Below are positions 11,323-22,867 of a stretch of DNA of 64,000 nucleotides, piece by piece (position 1 is the stretch's first letter; every line of letters begins with the position of its first letter). Source of the DNA: Chamaecrista fasciculata (Eukaryota > Streptophyta > Magnoliopsida > Fabales > Fabaceae). Position numbers and translations under genes: made by a program. The notes under the pieces were generated by a model. That model did not search any database. It had not been told where the DNA came from and saw nothing but the letters and a program-made list of their open reading frames with translations. The stretch is taken from the NCBI GenBank assembly GCA_003254925.1, contig QANZ01049841.1, forward strand, positions 40,578 through 104,577, written 5' to 3'.

Positions 11323-12358
11323 ATGGCTAGTTTAATTAGAAGACTCAGCTCGCTTTCAATTGGAAAGGAAGTTGCGAACCTCCCTTCTACTTCTTCCTCT
11401 TCACTTAATATAAGTAATATACAAAACCAAGATAAAGTTAATAATTCTGAATTAGTCATAAGTGAAGCTGAAAATAGGCTGATAGATTGGACTTTACCTA
11501 AGATACCTTCAAGAGAGGTTTATAGAAAGTCTACTTTTGATTTGTTTTCTAAAGAGGCGTGTAAAACCGTTGAAACTAGTCATTCCATGGGTAAAGTACA
11601 GGAAAGTTTACATTTACTAAATGCAAATTTAATTAGACAACACAGAGCTGAAAAATTTAACTTTTTGCATATTTGTTTAATTCAAGTCGCTATAAAACCT
11701 TTACATCGTCTAGGCATAAGTCACCCTGTATTACTTGTTTTATGTGATAGAAATGCTGTAAAATTTGAAGATTCAGTTATTGCTATATTAGAGTCTAATT
11801 TATGTGATGGCCCTGTTTATTTTAATTGTTTTCCTAATTATTTGATTGGCTTAAAGGGTGTAGATGCTGAAAAATCTTTGGTTTTATATGTCAAAACAAA
11901 AGAAGGTCCGTGCAAATGCTGAACATTTAGCAATTATATATAGAATTCATTACAAACTTTCGTTTACTAGTTTAAATATTGGTATAAAGAGAGTTTCTCC
12001 TATTAATGAGACAATTATTTTAGAAGCTAATTTGCAACGTGCTGTAGTTACCACTCCTAAGTGTTTAAAGCATGCTGATAAAATTGTTGATTTACAAGAA
12101 ATTTGGAAATTAGAAAATATTCGCTCCCCTCCTAGAATAGAAAGTCGAACTATAGAAAGTTTTGTTGCTGATTTAGATGGTAACGTTGAAATCAAAATGA
12201 AAAGATCTCTTTCTAGTAAAAGTTTTAAAAGAACTGTTATGGTGGAACCTTCAAGAAAATATGTTGATTCTTTATCTACTTCATCTACTTTGCATTATAA
12301 TTTGGCTGGTGTTGATTTTCAACCTAATATTCCTGAACCAGTTTATGAAGAACAGTAA
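11323..12358 (+). pseudogene. Endogenous pararetrovirus movement-protein-like ORF, broken
   Basis: The reading frame starting at 11323 has a serine-rich leader of about 100 residues. It then has a segment typical of the 30K-superfamily movement protein of caulimovirids: the LHICLIQVAIKPL block near residue 125, followed by GPVYFNCFPNY. The frame breaks by one nucleotide near 11905 and continues in another frame to an in-frame TAA at 12356. Movement proteins widen plasmodesmata for cell-to-cell spread; this copy cannot make an intact protein. Florendovirus- or petuvirus-like affiliation is likely but not decided here. Confidence 0.7.
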
Positions 12359-12964
12359 GAGAATCATTCTCCAACTAGATCTCAAATATTGGTTCTGAAT
12401 AAAGAGTTTGAAATCAACAAAGATATTTTGCAAAAGGATTTTTACTCTAATATAAATAAAGAATGGCATAAATGGTATGAGCAAACAGCTAAATGGTTAC
12501 AAGATTATTATGCTTACTTACATGAAATTAAGTGTCATATGCTTTTCTTTGAATGGTTTGATGAGTTTTCTGTTTTAAATAATATAGAAAATCCTTTTGT
12601 AAATACGCTGAATGTTACCAACAATCCACCAGAAGTTGGGTAACTGAAGCAGGTAACCAAGTTGAGTCTGTATGTCCTCCTTTCGAAAATTTAAAGGTTC
12701 AAGTAGGAAGTTCAGTTGTAGATGCTACTCCTATTAAAACTGTTGATGATGAAAAACATGGTTTAAAGGAGCTTCCAGCGTCTAAATTAGATATTAAAAA
12801 TGTTGTTACTCAAAATAATTTTTCGAATATAATTTTAAATACAATAGCTCAACAGGTAGATAGAATAGAAAATGTTTTACATAAACCCAGTAATCAGCCC
12901 AAATATGAACAAGTTATTTGGCCTTCTTTTGATATGTTTAAACTAATTATATATTATAATTAGA
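12359..12964 (+). pseudogene. Downstream part of the pararetrovirus ORF, broken
   Basis: Translation continues in the same frame after the TAA at 12356 to a second stop at 12641, then resumes in another frame to about 12962. It is rich in K, N, E and I and has no domain I can name. It may be the linker between movement and capsid regions. No capsid, protease or reverse transcriptase region of the virus follows, because Athila LTR B begins at about 12935. Confidence 0.5.
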
Positions 12965-14329
12965 CCAATTAATATGCTAAAGGTTGCACCAAGGTGTGGC
13001 GAAATAAAGTGGATAAAATAGGTTAATTAGCGTTTATTTATTATACTTTAAAAATAGGTGTTATTTAATGGTTTATTTAGTGTTTCAGATATCCAAACAG
13101 GGCCAGAACCAAGAGGGAAATATCTAGAAGATCAAGTTAAGCACAAGATGTTCTTGTGTTGTTGGATGAGCCACTGGCGCAAGGGAGGTAAATCCCGCGA
13201 CGCAAGTATCTGAGAGGGATATGACGTCAGAAAATAATCTTCAGGGTAATATTATGTTGAGTCTTTACTTGAGCCAACGGCCCAAGTGAGAAATCTCGCG
13301 GCACACGTAAGTTCGCGGATTAAAGTTATGTTTTGGATGACTAAGATTCAAGATACGAAGATAAAATCGAAATATCGCAGAAATTTCGGTGCGCTTCCGT
13401 ATTGGGCCGCCGGCGCAAGCAAAGGCCCATGCGCAAATATTTTCCTTGACTTGTGGATCAAGCACACTACTCAGGACTATAAATAGAAATCGTCATTCCA
13501 CACTCAAAGCACTCCAACTCCAATCACAGTAGAAAATATATTAGTTTAGAATAGTTCTCTGCCCAGAGCATGAGTAACTAAATAGGTAGATACTTGAGGA
13601 ATGCCTCAAGGATGTGACATGAGTTCACTATGTTTCGTTGTAGAGTCCAGATGTTGATGTTGCATTTATGAGGTATGATCAACTCCTTCAAAGGTAATTG
13701 TTGAAGTTGTTTTATACATTAGGGATAATTGTTAGTATTCCTGGAGTCTATCTCTTTTACGATTAATAAAGGTTGCTCTTTTAACATGTTATTTATATGG
13801 TTGGTTTACTGAAGAATGTTCTATATATCTTAGAAATATAACTAGGATTATTCTTTATTCTTTATACTTGTTTATTGTGTCGATGTGGTAATAATATAGA
13901 TTGTCCTTAAGAGCTTTGAAAAGGTGCTCATAATCCATTATTGGTTGAGTGATCTATCCTAATCCTATATTTCTCACCATTGCTTGATTGATTGTGTTTA
14001 AGTCTAAATACATCATTTAACTTGGTTAAGTAAATGCACATTAATTATCTATTCTCTATGATGAACAAACTATAATAGTCTATCTCTAGGGTTTTCTCTC
14101 AAGTATTGTTTTGATTCATTATTCATTAAATCGTGACAACCCAAATTCTCAAATTCATAACCTACAAACCCTTCATCACAATTCTCTTAGCCTCATCACA
14201 TCGAGTTCCGCGAGAGATTCGACCTTGGGTTAGCATCTATACTATATTCTAATAAATATAGTTATACTTGCGAGGCTTAAGTATAATTAAATTTGGCTCG
14301 CTTGACACCTTACGACGGGTGTCCGACCA
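12935..14329 (+). mobile_element. Athila-type LTR B, copy 1 (5' LTR)
   Basis: Starts TGTTTAAACTAAT and ends CCGACCA, five bases before the primer site. A TATA box (CTATAAATAG) lies at 13478-13487. A GC-richer 'cgccggcgcaagc' stretch precedes it. The LTR is inserted in, or joined to, pararetrovirus sequence. A second copy is at 37455-38683. No matching 3' LTR is seen after the coding remnants near 19.7 kb. Confidence 0.7.
13478..13487 (+). promoter_or_regulatory. TATA box of LTR B
   Basis: CTATAAATAG in the middle of the LTR, conserved at 38003-38012 in the second copy. It is the likely core promoter of the element's genomic RNA. Confidence 0.6.
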
Positions 14330-14334
14330 AGTTT

Positions 14335-14352
14335 TGGTGCCGTTGCCAGGGA
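14335..14352 (+). other. Athila primer binding site (tRNA-Asp type)
   Basis: TGGTGCCGTTGCCAGGGA differs by two bases from the TGGCGCCGTTGCCGGGGA primer site typical of Athila/Tat Gypsy elements. It sits five bases after the LTR end. Confidence 0.8.
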
Positions 14353-14561
14353 ACACTTTCTTGAGCTCCTAAGAAATTGTGATTTGTTTTTGAGTCTTTA
14401 TTTTTCGTTTTTGAATCTTGTTTTTGTTTTAAGTCTTGTTTTTGTTTTGAGTGTTTATTCCTTGTTTTGTTTTAAATTTTTCGTTTGATTTGCTTTAGTC
14501 TAGTCTAATTTTATTTTTCTTGTTTATTTAAGTTTTTATTATTTTATTTTCTTTCTAGTAT

Positions 14562-15936
14562 ATGCCTAGGAGACCTTTAGAGCCTATAGTTCCCCTAGAT
14601 TTAGAGTTAGATAAAAAACTTAGATCCATTAGAAAAAGTAGGAAAGAAATAAACATGAAAAACTCAGGCAATAACCGTAGGTTAGATAATCAAGAATGCA
14701 AAGAAATTCGCCAAAATCAAGGTCTAGACAATGGACGTCCCAGACCGAGAAGATCTATTAGAGAGGCATTCCAATCTAACGAACAATATGAGGTCCAAAG
14801 AAACGTGTTCCCTCAAATCCAAACGGATTTTGAGATCAAAGGACCACTTTTCAATGGACTACCTAAGTTTCACGGATTGGCTAGTGAAAATCCCTTTATA
14901 CATTTAAATAATTGGGTAAATTACACTTTGGTACCCTGTGGTTTGAAACTTGACACTTTGGTACCCGGTGGTATTCTCCATTAACACTTTGGTACCCTTT
15001 GGAGCTATTTTGTAATTTTAACCATAACAAATTTTGCAAAAATTACATATTGACCCCAAAAAATTTTCAAAAAATACAAATAGGTCCCTGGATACATATT
15101 ATATAGGGACTAAAATGAAAAATTTAAAATTTTTTTGGGGTCAATATGTAATTTTTGTAAAATTTATTATGGTTAAAATTACAAAATAGCTCCAAAGGGT
15201 ACCAAAGTGTTAATGGAGAATACCACAGGGTACCAAAGTGTCAAGTTTCAAACCACAGGGTACCAAAGTGAAATAGAGTCAAACAACAGGGTACCAAAGT
15301 GTAATTTACCCTAAATAATTTGTATCTTCATTACCGAACCATGAAACCCCTGGCACCAAGCATAGAGGATGTGATGTGGAAAGTATTCCATCTCACCCTC
15401 GAAGGTAAGGCGCTAGAGTGGTACACTCATTTGGGAACTTATGAACGGACAACCTATCTGATAATAGATTTAGGACTGAAAATTATTTTCAAAACCAAAA
15501 CTTTAATAACCGAGCTCCTCAAAGACAAAACTTTTCTTCAAACGAAATTGACACTCAACTCCTCATTAGGAAGTTCGAAGAATCCGAAGCTCGAACTTCG
15601 AAGAAATTCTATGATTGGGGACAAAAGATTGATCTTCTTTCTAAAGAGATGGATATTATGAGGAGTAAGCATAAGGATCTTGAACAGACAGTCATTCGAG
15701 CAATCGAGACTGACCAAAGTTTCGAAGCCCTAGTAAACAACGTAAGTACCCCTAGCAGTTCTAAGGCAGTCTATGCCATTACTACTATAGAAACCGAGCC
15801 CATAGGAAACCCTACTCAAGAAACCTTAGTGCAAACTCTAGAAAAATCTGAACCTGAAGAAGTACGTATAGAAATCAAAGGAAAAGGGCTTGAAAGCTTT
15901 AGAGCCATAATAGAAAAACACCCTAGGTATGCCTAG
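14562..15936 (+). pseudogene. Athila gag, element B, interrupted by a MULE
   Basis: Starts MPRRPLEPIVPLDLELD, parallel to MPRRSQRILLPFDPEIE of element A at 36184. The conserved gag block (PKFHGLASENPFIHLN, then MKPLAPSIEDVMWKVFHLTL and EGKALEWYTHL) is split by the MULE at 14914-15311. After EGKALEWY the core is internally deleted and frames change (about 15445-15640). The C-terminal part is readable from 15649 to the stop before 15937. Gag normally packages the RNA; this copy is dead. Confidence 0.8.
14914..15311. mobile_element. MULE-type MITE inside gag, 398 bp, 9-bp target duplication
   Basis: Perfect GGGTAAATTACACTTTGG and complementary ends, about 190-bp arms with 'ggtaccctgtgg' phrases, and exact flanking repeat TAAATAATT at 14905-14913 and 15312-15320. 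It is clearly younger than the Athila element it splits. Very close to the copies at 27594 and 38768. Confidence 0.9.
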
Positions 15937-15992
15937 TTCTTCTTTGGTTTCAACTATAAGAAGGAAAAGGAAGAAACCCCTGCCGTAACGAG

Positions 15993-16879
15993 TTGGAAAC
16001 TAAGGTAGAGAATCTATCATTTCCAAGCTCCCACTTAATGACTAAGGAACAACTAGAGGAAAAGAAGGATAAGGAGATAAAAGACTTAATAGGAAAACTA
16101 GAAGTAAACACTCATTTATTAGAATTGGTTATGAAAGTCCCTAGGTACACCAAGGTGCTTAAAAACTTAGTTGCTAAAAAGAAAACATCCCAAAAGAAAC
16201 TTCAACTAAGTCCTACCATTTCAGCCCTTTTAGACCCTAAGTTTCCTATAAAATGTAAGGACCCTGTTCATTCACCATTCCTTGCATGATAGGGAAAGCT
16301 ATAGTTAATGGAGCATTGTTGTATCTAGGAGCAACAATCAACGTTATGCCCAAGTCAGTCTACGATTCCTTGAATATGGACGGGCTTAAGGACACAGGGT
16401 TGATTCTGCAATTAGCCGACAAGAGCAGTAGATGTCCCTTAGGGATAGTAGAAGATGTCCTAGTCAAGGTGAAAAATCTAGTCTTTCCCACCAACTTTTA
16501 TGTCCTAGACACCGGTAGTGTGAAAGCCACCGATTATACCATTATCTTAGGCAGACCTTTCCTACGGACTGCTAATGTCAATATTAACATGAAGGATGGA
16601 AAGATCACTATGGACGATGGACATGAAAATATCACACTCACGATGTACAATTCAGAGCAATCCGATGAATTCTCCGTGTTGGGAACACAAAGCATTTGTA
16701 CATCTAGTGAAAATCTAGGAAACACGTCTAAAAAGGAGGATCTCGAACTTAAAGCTCTCTTGAACTTAGTACCTCTTGATCCTACCCCGCATATACCTGG
16801 AATAGATCTCGAAGACATGAACATTAGTTCACTCTTCGGGGAGGAGGAGGAAGACCTCATAACTTCCAAAGTTAAATAG
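15993..16879 (+). pseudogene. Athila protease region, catalytic Asp lost
   Basis: 15993-16289 encodes the pre-protease linker ending in the KCKDPVHSPF block. A frameshift at 16286-16289 leads into the retropepsin-like domain (16286-16879), with GATINVMPKSVYDSL and the ILGRPFLRTA block near residue 90. The active-site motif, usually LLDLGAS/T in this family, reads LLYLGAT, so the catalytic aspartate is replaced by tyrosine. The enzyme would be inactive even without the frame breaks. Followed by an acidic tail. Confidence 0.8.
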
Positions 16880-16930
16880 AAACCAACACTTAAACAAAAT
16901 TTTTCCAGGCACAAGGCTGTACAGCAGCCT

Positions 16931-17323
16931 GTGCGCCACAAGAATAACCCAGCTATAGCTCCGTGCTATAGTATTTTTAGTTTTGCAGAAAAGGAGATAA
17001 GGGAAGAAGACTTTGATTGCCTACTCATAGATAGTTACAGGCCCAAGACCCAAGCCTCCATGTGCTCGTGCAAAAGCTTAGGCATATGTGCTGAATGCCT
17101 AAGTATAGAGGAATGGCTCCATGACGTAGATTCCATTTGCAAGAACACAACAGAAAAGATTCACGTGGACTTCATAGGCATCGACCAGGTGCTCGATCCA
17201 AGGTGCAAAGGAATAACTATTGAAGACATGGATCAGCCCAATGGATCATTCATCGATGACGCAGGGATCACAAAAAAAGGTAAGATCGCAAATAAGTATG
17301 CACTTTATCGTATTATTATGTGA
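16931..17323 (+). pseudogene. Athila pol-region remnant of unknown domain
   Basis: A 130-codon frame with a cysteine cluster (CSCKSLGICAEC) downstream of the protease. No reverse transcriptase, RNase H or integrase motif is visible here or before 18371, so most of pol is deleted. Assignment rests on position and frame; the original domain is unknown. Confidence 0.45.
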
Positions 17324-18370
17324 GACTACTATTATAGAACCAAATTGCATAAAACACATCGGTCTAGGATAAATAAGAAAACAAGATATCAGCCACACAT
17401 AAAACTTAAAAATCTTAAAAATAAGAAAGTGGTGCGACACCCTATCTGAGCCACACTCTTCAAGGTCGAGGACGACAACCGATGTGGACAAAGGATCTCT
17501 GCTGTGCAAAGGATGGGCGGATACCTCGTGAAGGTCCACAATGAAATCTTCAGGCCACCCTGAAGAAATTTCGCGATACCTTCTTCCCACTTACACGGTT
17601 TCCGCGTAAGTGTGGGGGAAGAAGAGGGTTATCCCGAAACCCTAATTCGTAGTTTAGGACCCTAGGATTTGTATTAGACAAATTCTAGAATTTTCATTCT
17701 TAGTATTAGATTTTTAGTTTATTTTTTTCAGTAAGAGTTTGGCAGCCAAGGGACAGAAATAAAAATCTCAATTTTTGTTTCTACGCCGCTGCTTGAGCCG
17801 GTGGCACACCTGGCGGCCCAACATCAAATTATTTAAAGAGTTTAATCTCGATGAAACTCTACCAAATCTGATTTAAATTTAGAGTTTAAATCGCGCGGAT
17901 TTGACGAATATCTTAGATTTGACTCCTATAAATACCCCCTCAAACCTCTAGGCTTCTCACAACTTTCAAAAATTCCTCTCTAACTTCCAAAGCTCCTATA
18001 GCACTCTCTTGAGAGCTTGAATCCCTCTCTTCTCAAGTTTCCTCCAAATCCAATGTAAGCCTTTACAATTTTTCTTTGAATTCCGTAGGAACTTCTAGGA
18101 TAGGTTTTCTTTCTCAAAATCGACTTTAGGACTTATCCTTCCGTACAAAAGGGTAACTTGGGGCCTTACTGTCAAAAATTTTGAAAAATTTCGCAAAACT
18201 TTTTGCGCTGGCTCTTGGGCCGACGTCACATGCTGATGGCACAACCCCAAATTATAATTTTCTTTGCGCGATAAGGTTTATAGGTGATTTGAGAGAAGTT
18301 TGTAGACTTTATCGTAGAGTTTTCTAAATTCCTCGATAATTATATTAATTATAATTATTGTTCTGTAGAT
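17324..18370 (+). promoter_or_regulatory. Internal leader with TATA box and predicted 5'UTR intron
   Basis: Non-coding stretch before the env-position ORF. A TATA box (CCTATAAATA) is at 17935-17944, about 90-110 bp ahead of a candidate splice donor (CAATGTAAGC, GT at 18055). A canonical acceptor (TTCTGTAG, AG at 18367-18368) is two bases before the ATG at 18371. This predicts a transcript whose first exon is untranslated and spliced to the ORF. Inferred from sequence only. Confidence 0.5.
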
Positions 18371-18844
18371 ATGGCTCAATTCAAGAGCATTCGAGCTAAG
18401 TGCTATCACGATAATTTTGTTCGTCATCTCTCAATTCATGCTGAGAAAGGAATAAATTTCTCCGATCCCGCGATCAAAGAACTCATCCTAGCCATTCAAG
18501 AGACAAAAACTCGAGGATTCTTTCAGACGCTTATCAAAGGAAGTCTCAACATGGCATGGGAATTTTATTCCCATGTCGATATTGCCAATCTCTATAGATT
18601 TTATGTCCGAGGTACCTATGTGGATTGCTCCGCCAGTGCAATCAACTTTGTGTTTGGTTGCCCAAATGTGCCTAATTGTTCTTTCCAAAAATATCGGAAA
18701 ACAATAGCATCCCTTGGGCATCTCATATACCGATACCTTGATGGTTCTTATCCTGCTGAAAATGGCCAAAGGATAGTCACTTCATTCTCTACCATCTACT
18801 TAACTCCTGCGGTCAGGCTACTCCATAGGATCATTGATTCTAGC

Positions 18845-18953
18845 CTATGAAGCATGGACACTGACACGGACACGGGACACGACACGGACACGGACACAGC
18901 GACACGCCAAACTCTCGAAATTACGCGACACGACACGGCATATATTTATATAT
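18845..18953. repeat. GACACG-rich repeat, copy 2
   Basis: GAAGCATGGACACTGACACGG leads into repeated GACACG motifs and GGCATATATTTATATATA, nearly the same text as copy 1. As in copy 1, a MULE end abuts the AT-rich tail. Confidence 0.7.
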
Positions 18954-19206
18954 AGGGTAAATTGCAATTTGGTACCCTGTGGTTAGGGGCGTTTCCCCTT
19001 TGGTACCCTGAAAGAAAAATTTTTGCATTGTGGTACCCCGTGGTTTGCTCCGTTAGCGATTTGGTCCCCTGAGGTTTTATTCTGTTAGGATTTAACGGCA
19101 AATCTACGTTAAAATGTCAAAAATCTCCCAAANCCCAAGTCCTCCTAATGGGCGCATGTCAATGGACCAAGCTGTCTTGGCCTATTGTATTCTCTAATGT
19201 TACCCT
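18954..19206. mobile_element. MULE end, partial
   Basis: GGGTAAATTGCAATTTGG starts one arm with 'ggtaccctgtgg' phrases. The opposite arm is missing at a single n at 19133. The fragment interrupts the env-position ORF. Confidence 0.6.
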
Positions 19207-19660
19207 GTGGACTTTGGAAAAATCATTCACAAGCAACTACGACTATGCCTTGGAAGGGAGAGGCTAACTAAGCTCTACTTCCCTCGCACCATATGCTACT
19301 TGGCTGCCCGAGCAGACGTACCATGGCTAAAGGGAGATGAACCAATCCTAGATGCTTGTATCCTAGGGCTTAGGGAAGTAGTACCACTTCATGGGACATG
19401 ATTCATACTGCCTACTCCTCAAGAAGTTCCCACTCCGGTACGACTAGTGGCCAGTGACGAGACTCAACCAAGTAAGAAAATACGAACTAACACTGACGAA
19501 GCTTCCACGAGTACTTCATCCACACAGAGTGATATGGAGCCACGATAGTCACTATTGCGTGAAGTAATTGCAATTCAGAACCTGCTCAAAGAACTCTTGG
19601 ATAATGTTAAAAGCATAAAATATCTACAATATTTAGAACACAATAGGGATTAGTCTAAGT

Positions 19661-20426
19661 TTAATTTTAGTCTAGTATTATTTGCTTTGCATTTTATTAT
19701 TCTGTCTTTTCTAATTCTGTCATTTATGGATCATTCAGTCTTTATTTTTCAATCTTTATTCTCTTTAATTATCTAATGTATTTGCCAACAATTTACCTTT
19801 CATAAATAAAATATTTATTTGGACTTTTATTATTTTAATGATCTCAAGTATTCTCGTTGAATTATAATTTCTTTTAATATATATATATATTATATAATAA
19901 TAGGAGTTTTTTGCATTTTACACTTTTCTACTTCAGGGTAAGCTACATAAGAAGTTTATAAGCAATACCATGAGACAAGGATGAAACATATATAAGCCAT
20001 TGAACGTCAATTAACAATACTAGAAAATCAAAGTATTTAATGTCATTGTTTATATTTTCAAGCTTCTATCATCTTTGCATCAAATTCGTGTGTCTTCAAG
20101 CTTTTGGTGTTGTTGTTTTAGTATTTATTGCATCTTCACGTTCTAAATGTTCTTTGTTTTTTTTTCCAGTCACTTTGAGCAGCAAGTTTGGGAATTCAGT
20201 ACATTGTTGCAGGTTATATAGAGGCTCATCCCTTCTCATCTACAAACTAAACATTGACGCACTTGCAAGGTTTATAATTTGACTTGATTTCATGTTGCAA
20301 TTTTTCTTATTTATATGTTTTTATGCACGATTGAGTTCCCAAGTTCAGCCCAAAATTTTTTCTTTTTTTCTTTTTTCTATCTTAATCCACCCATGTATTT
20401 GTTTTGAATAAAATGTAGGAATAATA
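19661..20426. other. Intergenic between Athila B and CACTA remnants
   Basis: T-rich, no gene recognised. No second copy of LTR B and no CACTA terminal motif is seen here, so both neighbours lack their expected ends. Confidence 0.5.
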
Positions 20427-21898
20427 ATGGACAAAAGTTGGATACATATTAAGAATAGAGCTGACCCAACTTATATAAGAGGAATAGATTATTTTATTGA
20501 TTGGGCATTCAATCAACAAGGAGTGAATACTATGATTAGGTGTCCTTGTAAAGGATGGATGAACACAAAGTTCAAGTTGAGAATCGAAGTACGAGAACAC
20601 TTATTGAAGAAGGGTTTTGCATATAGTTATCGAGTTTGGGACTTACATGGAGAAGCATATGTAAGACCTGAATCTCCTCCTCATGTGGGCGATGATGAGC
20701 CTGGTGGTGAAGACGATGACGACGAGGATGACGTCATTGAGATGATACATGATGCATGTGGATTTGCAAATGTGAACGAAACAAATAGTTCTTCACAGCA
20801 TTAAGAGCGAAATTTGCATGCAAGAAATTTCTACAAATTATTGCAAGATGCTGACACAGAACTTTATCCTGGATGTAACAAAGTGTCAACGTTGTCTTTC
20901 ATAGTCAGATTACTACACTTGAAGTGCTACTATCATTGGAGTGACAAGTCTGTGGATGCATTATTAGAATTATTCAAAGAAGTTCTTCCTGAAGGAGCAT
21001 TGATTCCAAATTCTTACTATGAAGCTAAGAAGACAAGTTGAGAGTTGGGTTTGGATTACAACAAAATATATGCATACAAGAATGATTGCATTTTATATTG
21101 GCAACAATACGCTGACTTGGATTCATGTCCAAAGTGCAATGAGTCAAGATGGAAGATCATTCGACCCAATGGGAAGAATGTTCCTCACAAAGTGCTGTGA
21201 AATTTTCCATTAAAATCAAGGTTACAATGATTGTACATGGCACGACATAGCATCCCACATTTTCTGGTGGCCTATTGTGTTGGTGCCGTATAATTTTCCG
21301 CCATGGGATTGCATGAAGCAACTCTATTTCATGATGACACTTCTCCAGGTGATGACAAAGTTGTCCATCTTCAACCATTGATTGAAGAGCTGAAGGAATT
21401 ATGGGAGGAAGGGGTAGAAACTTATGATGCACACTCACATTCTAATTTCATTATCCATGCAGCAGTTTTGTGGATGTTCAATGACTTCCCTGCTTATGCG
21501 AATCTTTTGGGCTGGTCAACCAAGGCAAAACATGCATACCCTTGTTATCATAAAGACACACACTGTATCTCGCTGAGGTGAAAGTTGTGTTATATGGGTC
21601 ACTGTCGATTTTTACGAACTGATCATCCATGGCGTTAAAATGAAAGGGCATTTGATGGTACCATTGAAAACGTAGTTGCTCCTATTCCATTAAGTGGTGA
21701 CAAAGCACTTAGGCAACTAGAAAGATTAGGGAATGTGAGTTTTGGTAAAGGTGTAAAGAGAAAGCGTGACCATATAAACAATGCTTACAATTGGAGAAAG
21801 AACAACATTTTTTTCCAAGTTCCATATTGGAAGACTCTTACGTTACGACATAATCTTGATGTCATGCACATCGAAAGAAATGTTTCTGAAAGCCGTTT
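20427..21898 (+). pseudogene. CACTA (En/Spm) TNP2-type transposase, decayed
   Basis: 20427-20804 encodes the transposase-associated domain (MDKSWIHIKNRADPTYIRG near the start, then RCPCKGW) and an acidic DDDDEDD stretch. Pieces of the TNP2 transposase follow in shifting frames: NFYKLLQDADTELYPGC, LGLDYNKIYAYKNDCILYW with CPKC, WPIVL-type and HNLDVMHIERNV motifs, the last at about 21850-21885. At least four stops or frameshifts break it. It ends abruptly at about 21898 in LTR-D-related sequence, so about half of the normal protein is missing. The enzyme would cut and paste CACTA elements. Confidence 0.85.
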
Positions 21899-21911
21899 TT
21901 GAGGATTTGAA

Positions 21912-22123
21912 GTGCAGCTCCGACGTCCCTCCACCAATGGTCGGCTAGGAAGCTTGCTTGGAGCATGGAGGATGAGACTTGAGCACCAATTTCATCTCTT
22001 AGGGAGTTTTTGGTGTGGACTTGCCGGGTCGTATTCTCTTGAGGAAATTGGTGCTCAAGTCTCATCATCCATGCTCCAAGAAAGCTTCCTAGCCGACCAT
22101 TGGTGGAGGGACGCCGGAGCTGC
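21912..22123. repeat. Hairpin made from LTR-D sequence
   Basis: Arms at 21912-21994 and 22041-22123 are near-perfect inverted copies (from TGCAGCTCC to CACCAATTT and its complement) with a 46-bp spacer containing ACTTGCCGGGTCGTATTC. The right arm is the left LTR of element D. The left arm and spacer also occur in D's interior and LTR (24820-24850, 25450-25545). Confidence 0.8.
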
Positions 22124-22126
22124 ACT

Positions 22127-22683
22127 CAAGGTTATTAAGATCGAGATCTTAGATCGTAAGATCGTATAAGATCGAGATCTTAATAAGGTCAACCTTACCG
22201 GATCGTATAGAAGATCGTATTTAGTTAGGATCGGATTAAGATCGCAATTTTCTAGTTAAGATCGTAGGATCGCACGATCCACACGATCTTAGACCAAAAA
22301 AAATTTTTTTTGGCCCAAAACGCAGTGTTTTATACATTTTTGTTTTTTGTTTTTAATCTTCTAGCCCAAAACGCATAAGTGAGGCAAATTTAGGGTTTCC
22401 CTCTCACAAATCACATTGATCTTTTCACTTTTCACAGTCTCTCATATTCTTCGCCGTTCCTTTTCACATTTACCTATAGAATCAAAGTTATATTGATTTT
22501 TATCTTTATTTTTAAGATGTTTGACATAACAAAGATGTAAATATACCATAAAAATATAAATTTTTAGACATATTTAGAATAAATGTAAATTGTTAAAATC
22601 TTACGATCCTCGATTCGATTTTACGATTCAATCTATTTTTTTTCGCTCCGATCTTTATTATGATCTCGATCTTAATAACCTTG
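22127..22683. mobile_element. hAT-type MITE, 557 bp, 8-bp target duplication
   Basis: Inverted termini CAAGGTTATTAAGATCGAG and complement, sub-terminal GATCG-rich motifs, and exact 8-bp flanking repeat GCTGCACT at 22119-22126 and 22684-22691. The empty site can be read in the right LTR at about 25550, which supports insertion. Confidence 0.85.
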
Positions 22684-22867
22684 GCTGCACTCCAAATGCT
22701 CAGAAATGACCATGGAAGGTGGAGGAAAATGGTGGAGGTGAGTAGGAGAAGAAGGGGGACGAGTTAGGCTAAGAGTGGTGAATGAATGATGATAGAATGA
22801 GGGTTTTATGTGGATATATGTTAAATGATGAGTTATGTCGGTTTAGAAACAATATTTTGGGTCCATA

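Larger units (their letters stand above)
18371..19660 (+). pseudogene. Athila env-position ORF, interrupted
   Basis: The first part (18371-18850, 159 codons) begins MAQFKSIRAKCYHDNF and matches the 'putative plant transposon protein' type found downstream of pol in Athila elements. Its function is unknown; it holds the position of an envelope gene. A GACACG repeat and a MULE end are inserted at about 18851-19206. The frame resumes with DFGKIIHKQLR and continues to about 19401, after which stops appear and a weak S/T-rich tail follows. Confidence 0.7.

Noticed and set aside
21862..22169. Paired 85-87-codon ORFs with the same protein start on both strands
   Set aside because: They result from translating the two arms of the hairpin at 21912-22123, which is LTR-derived and not coding.
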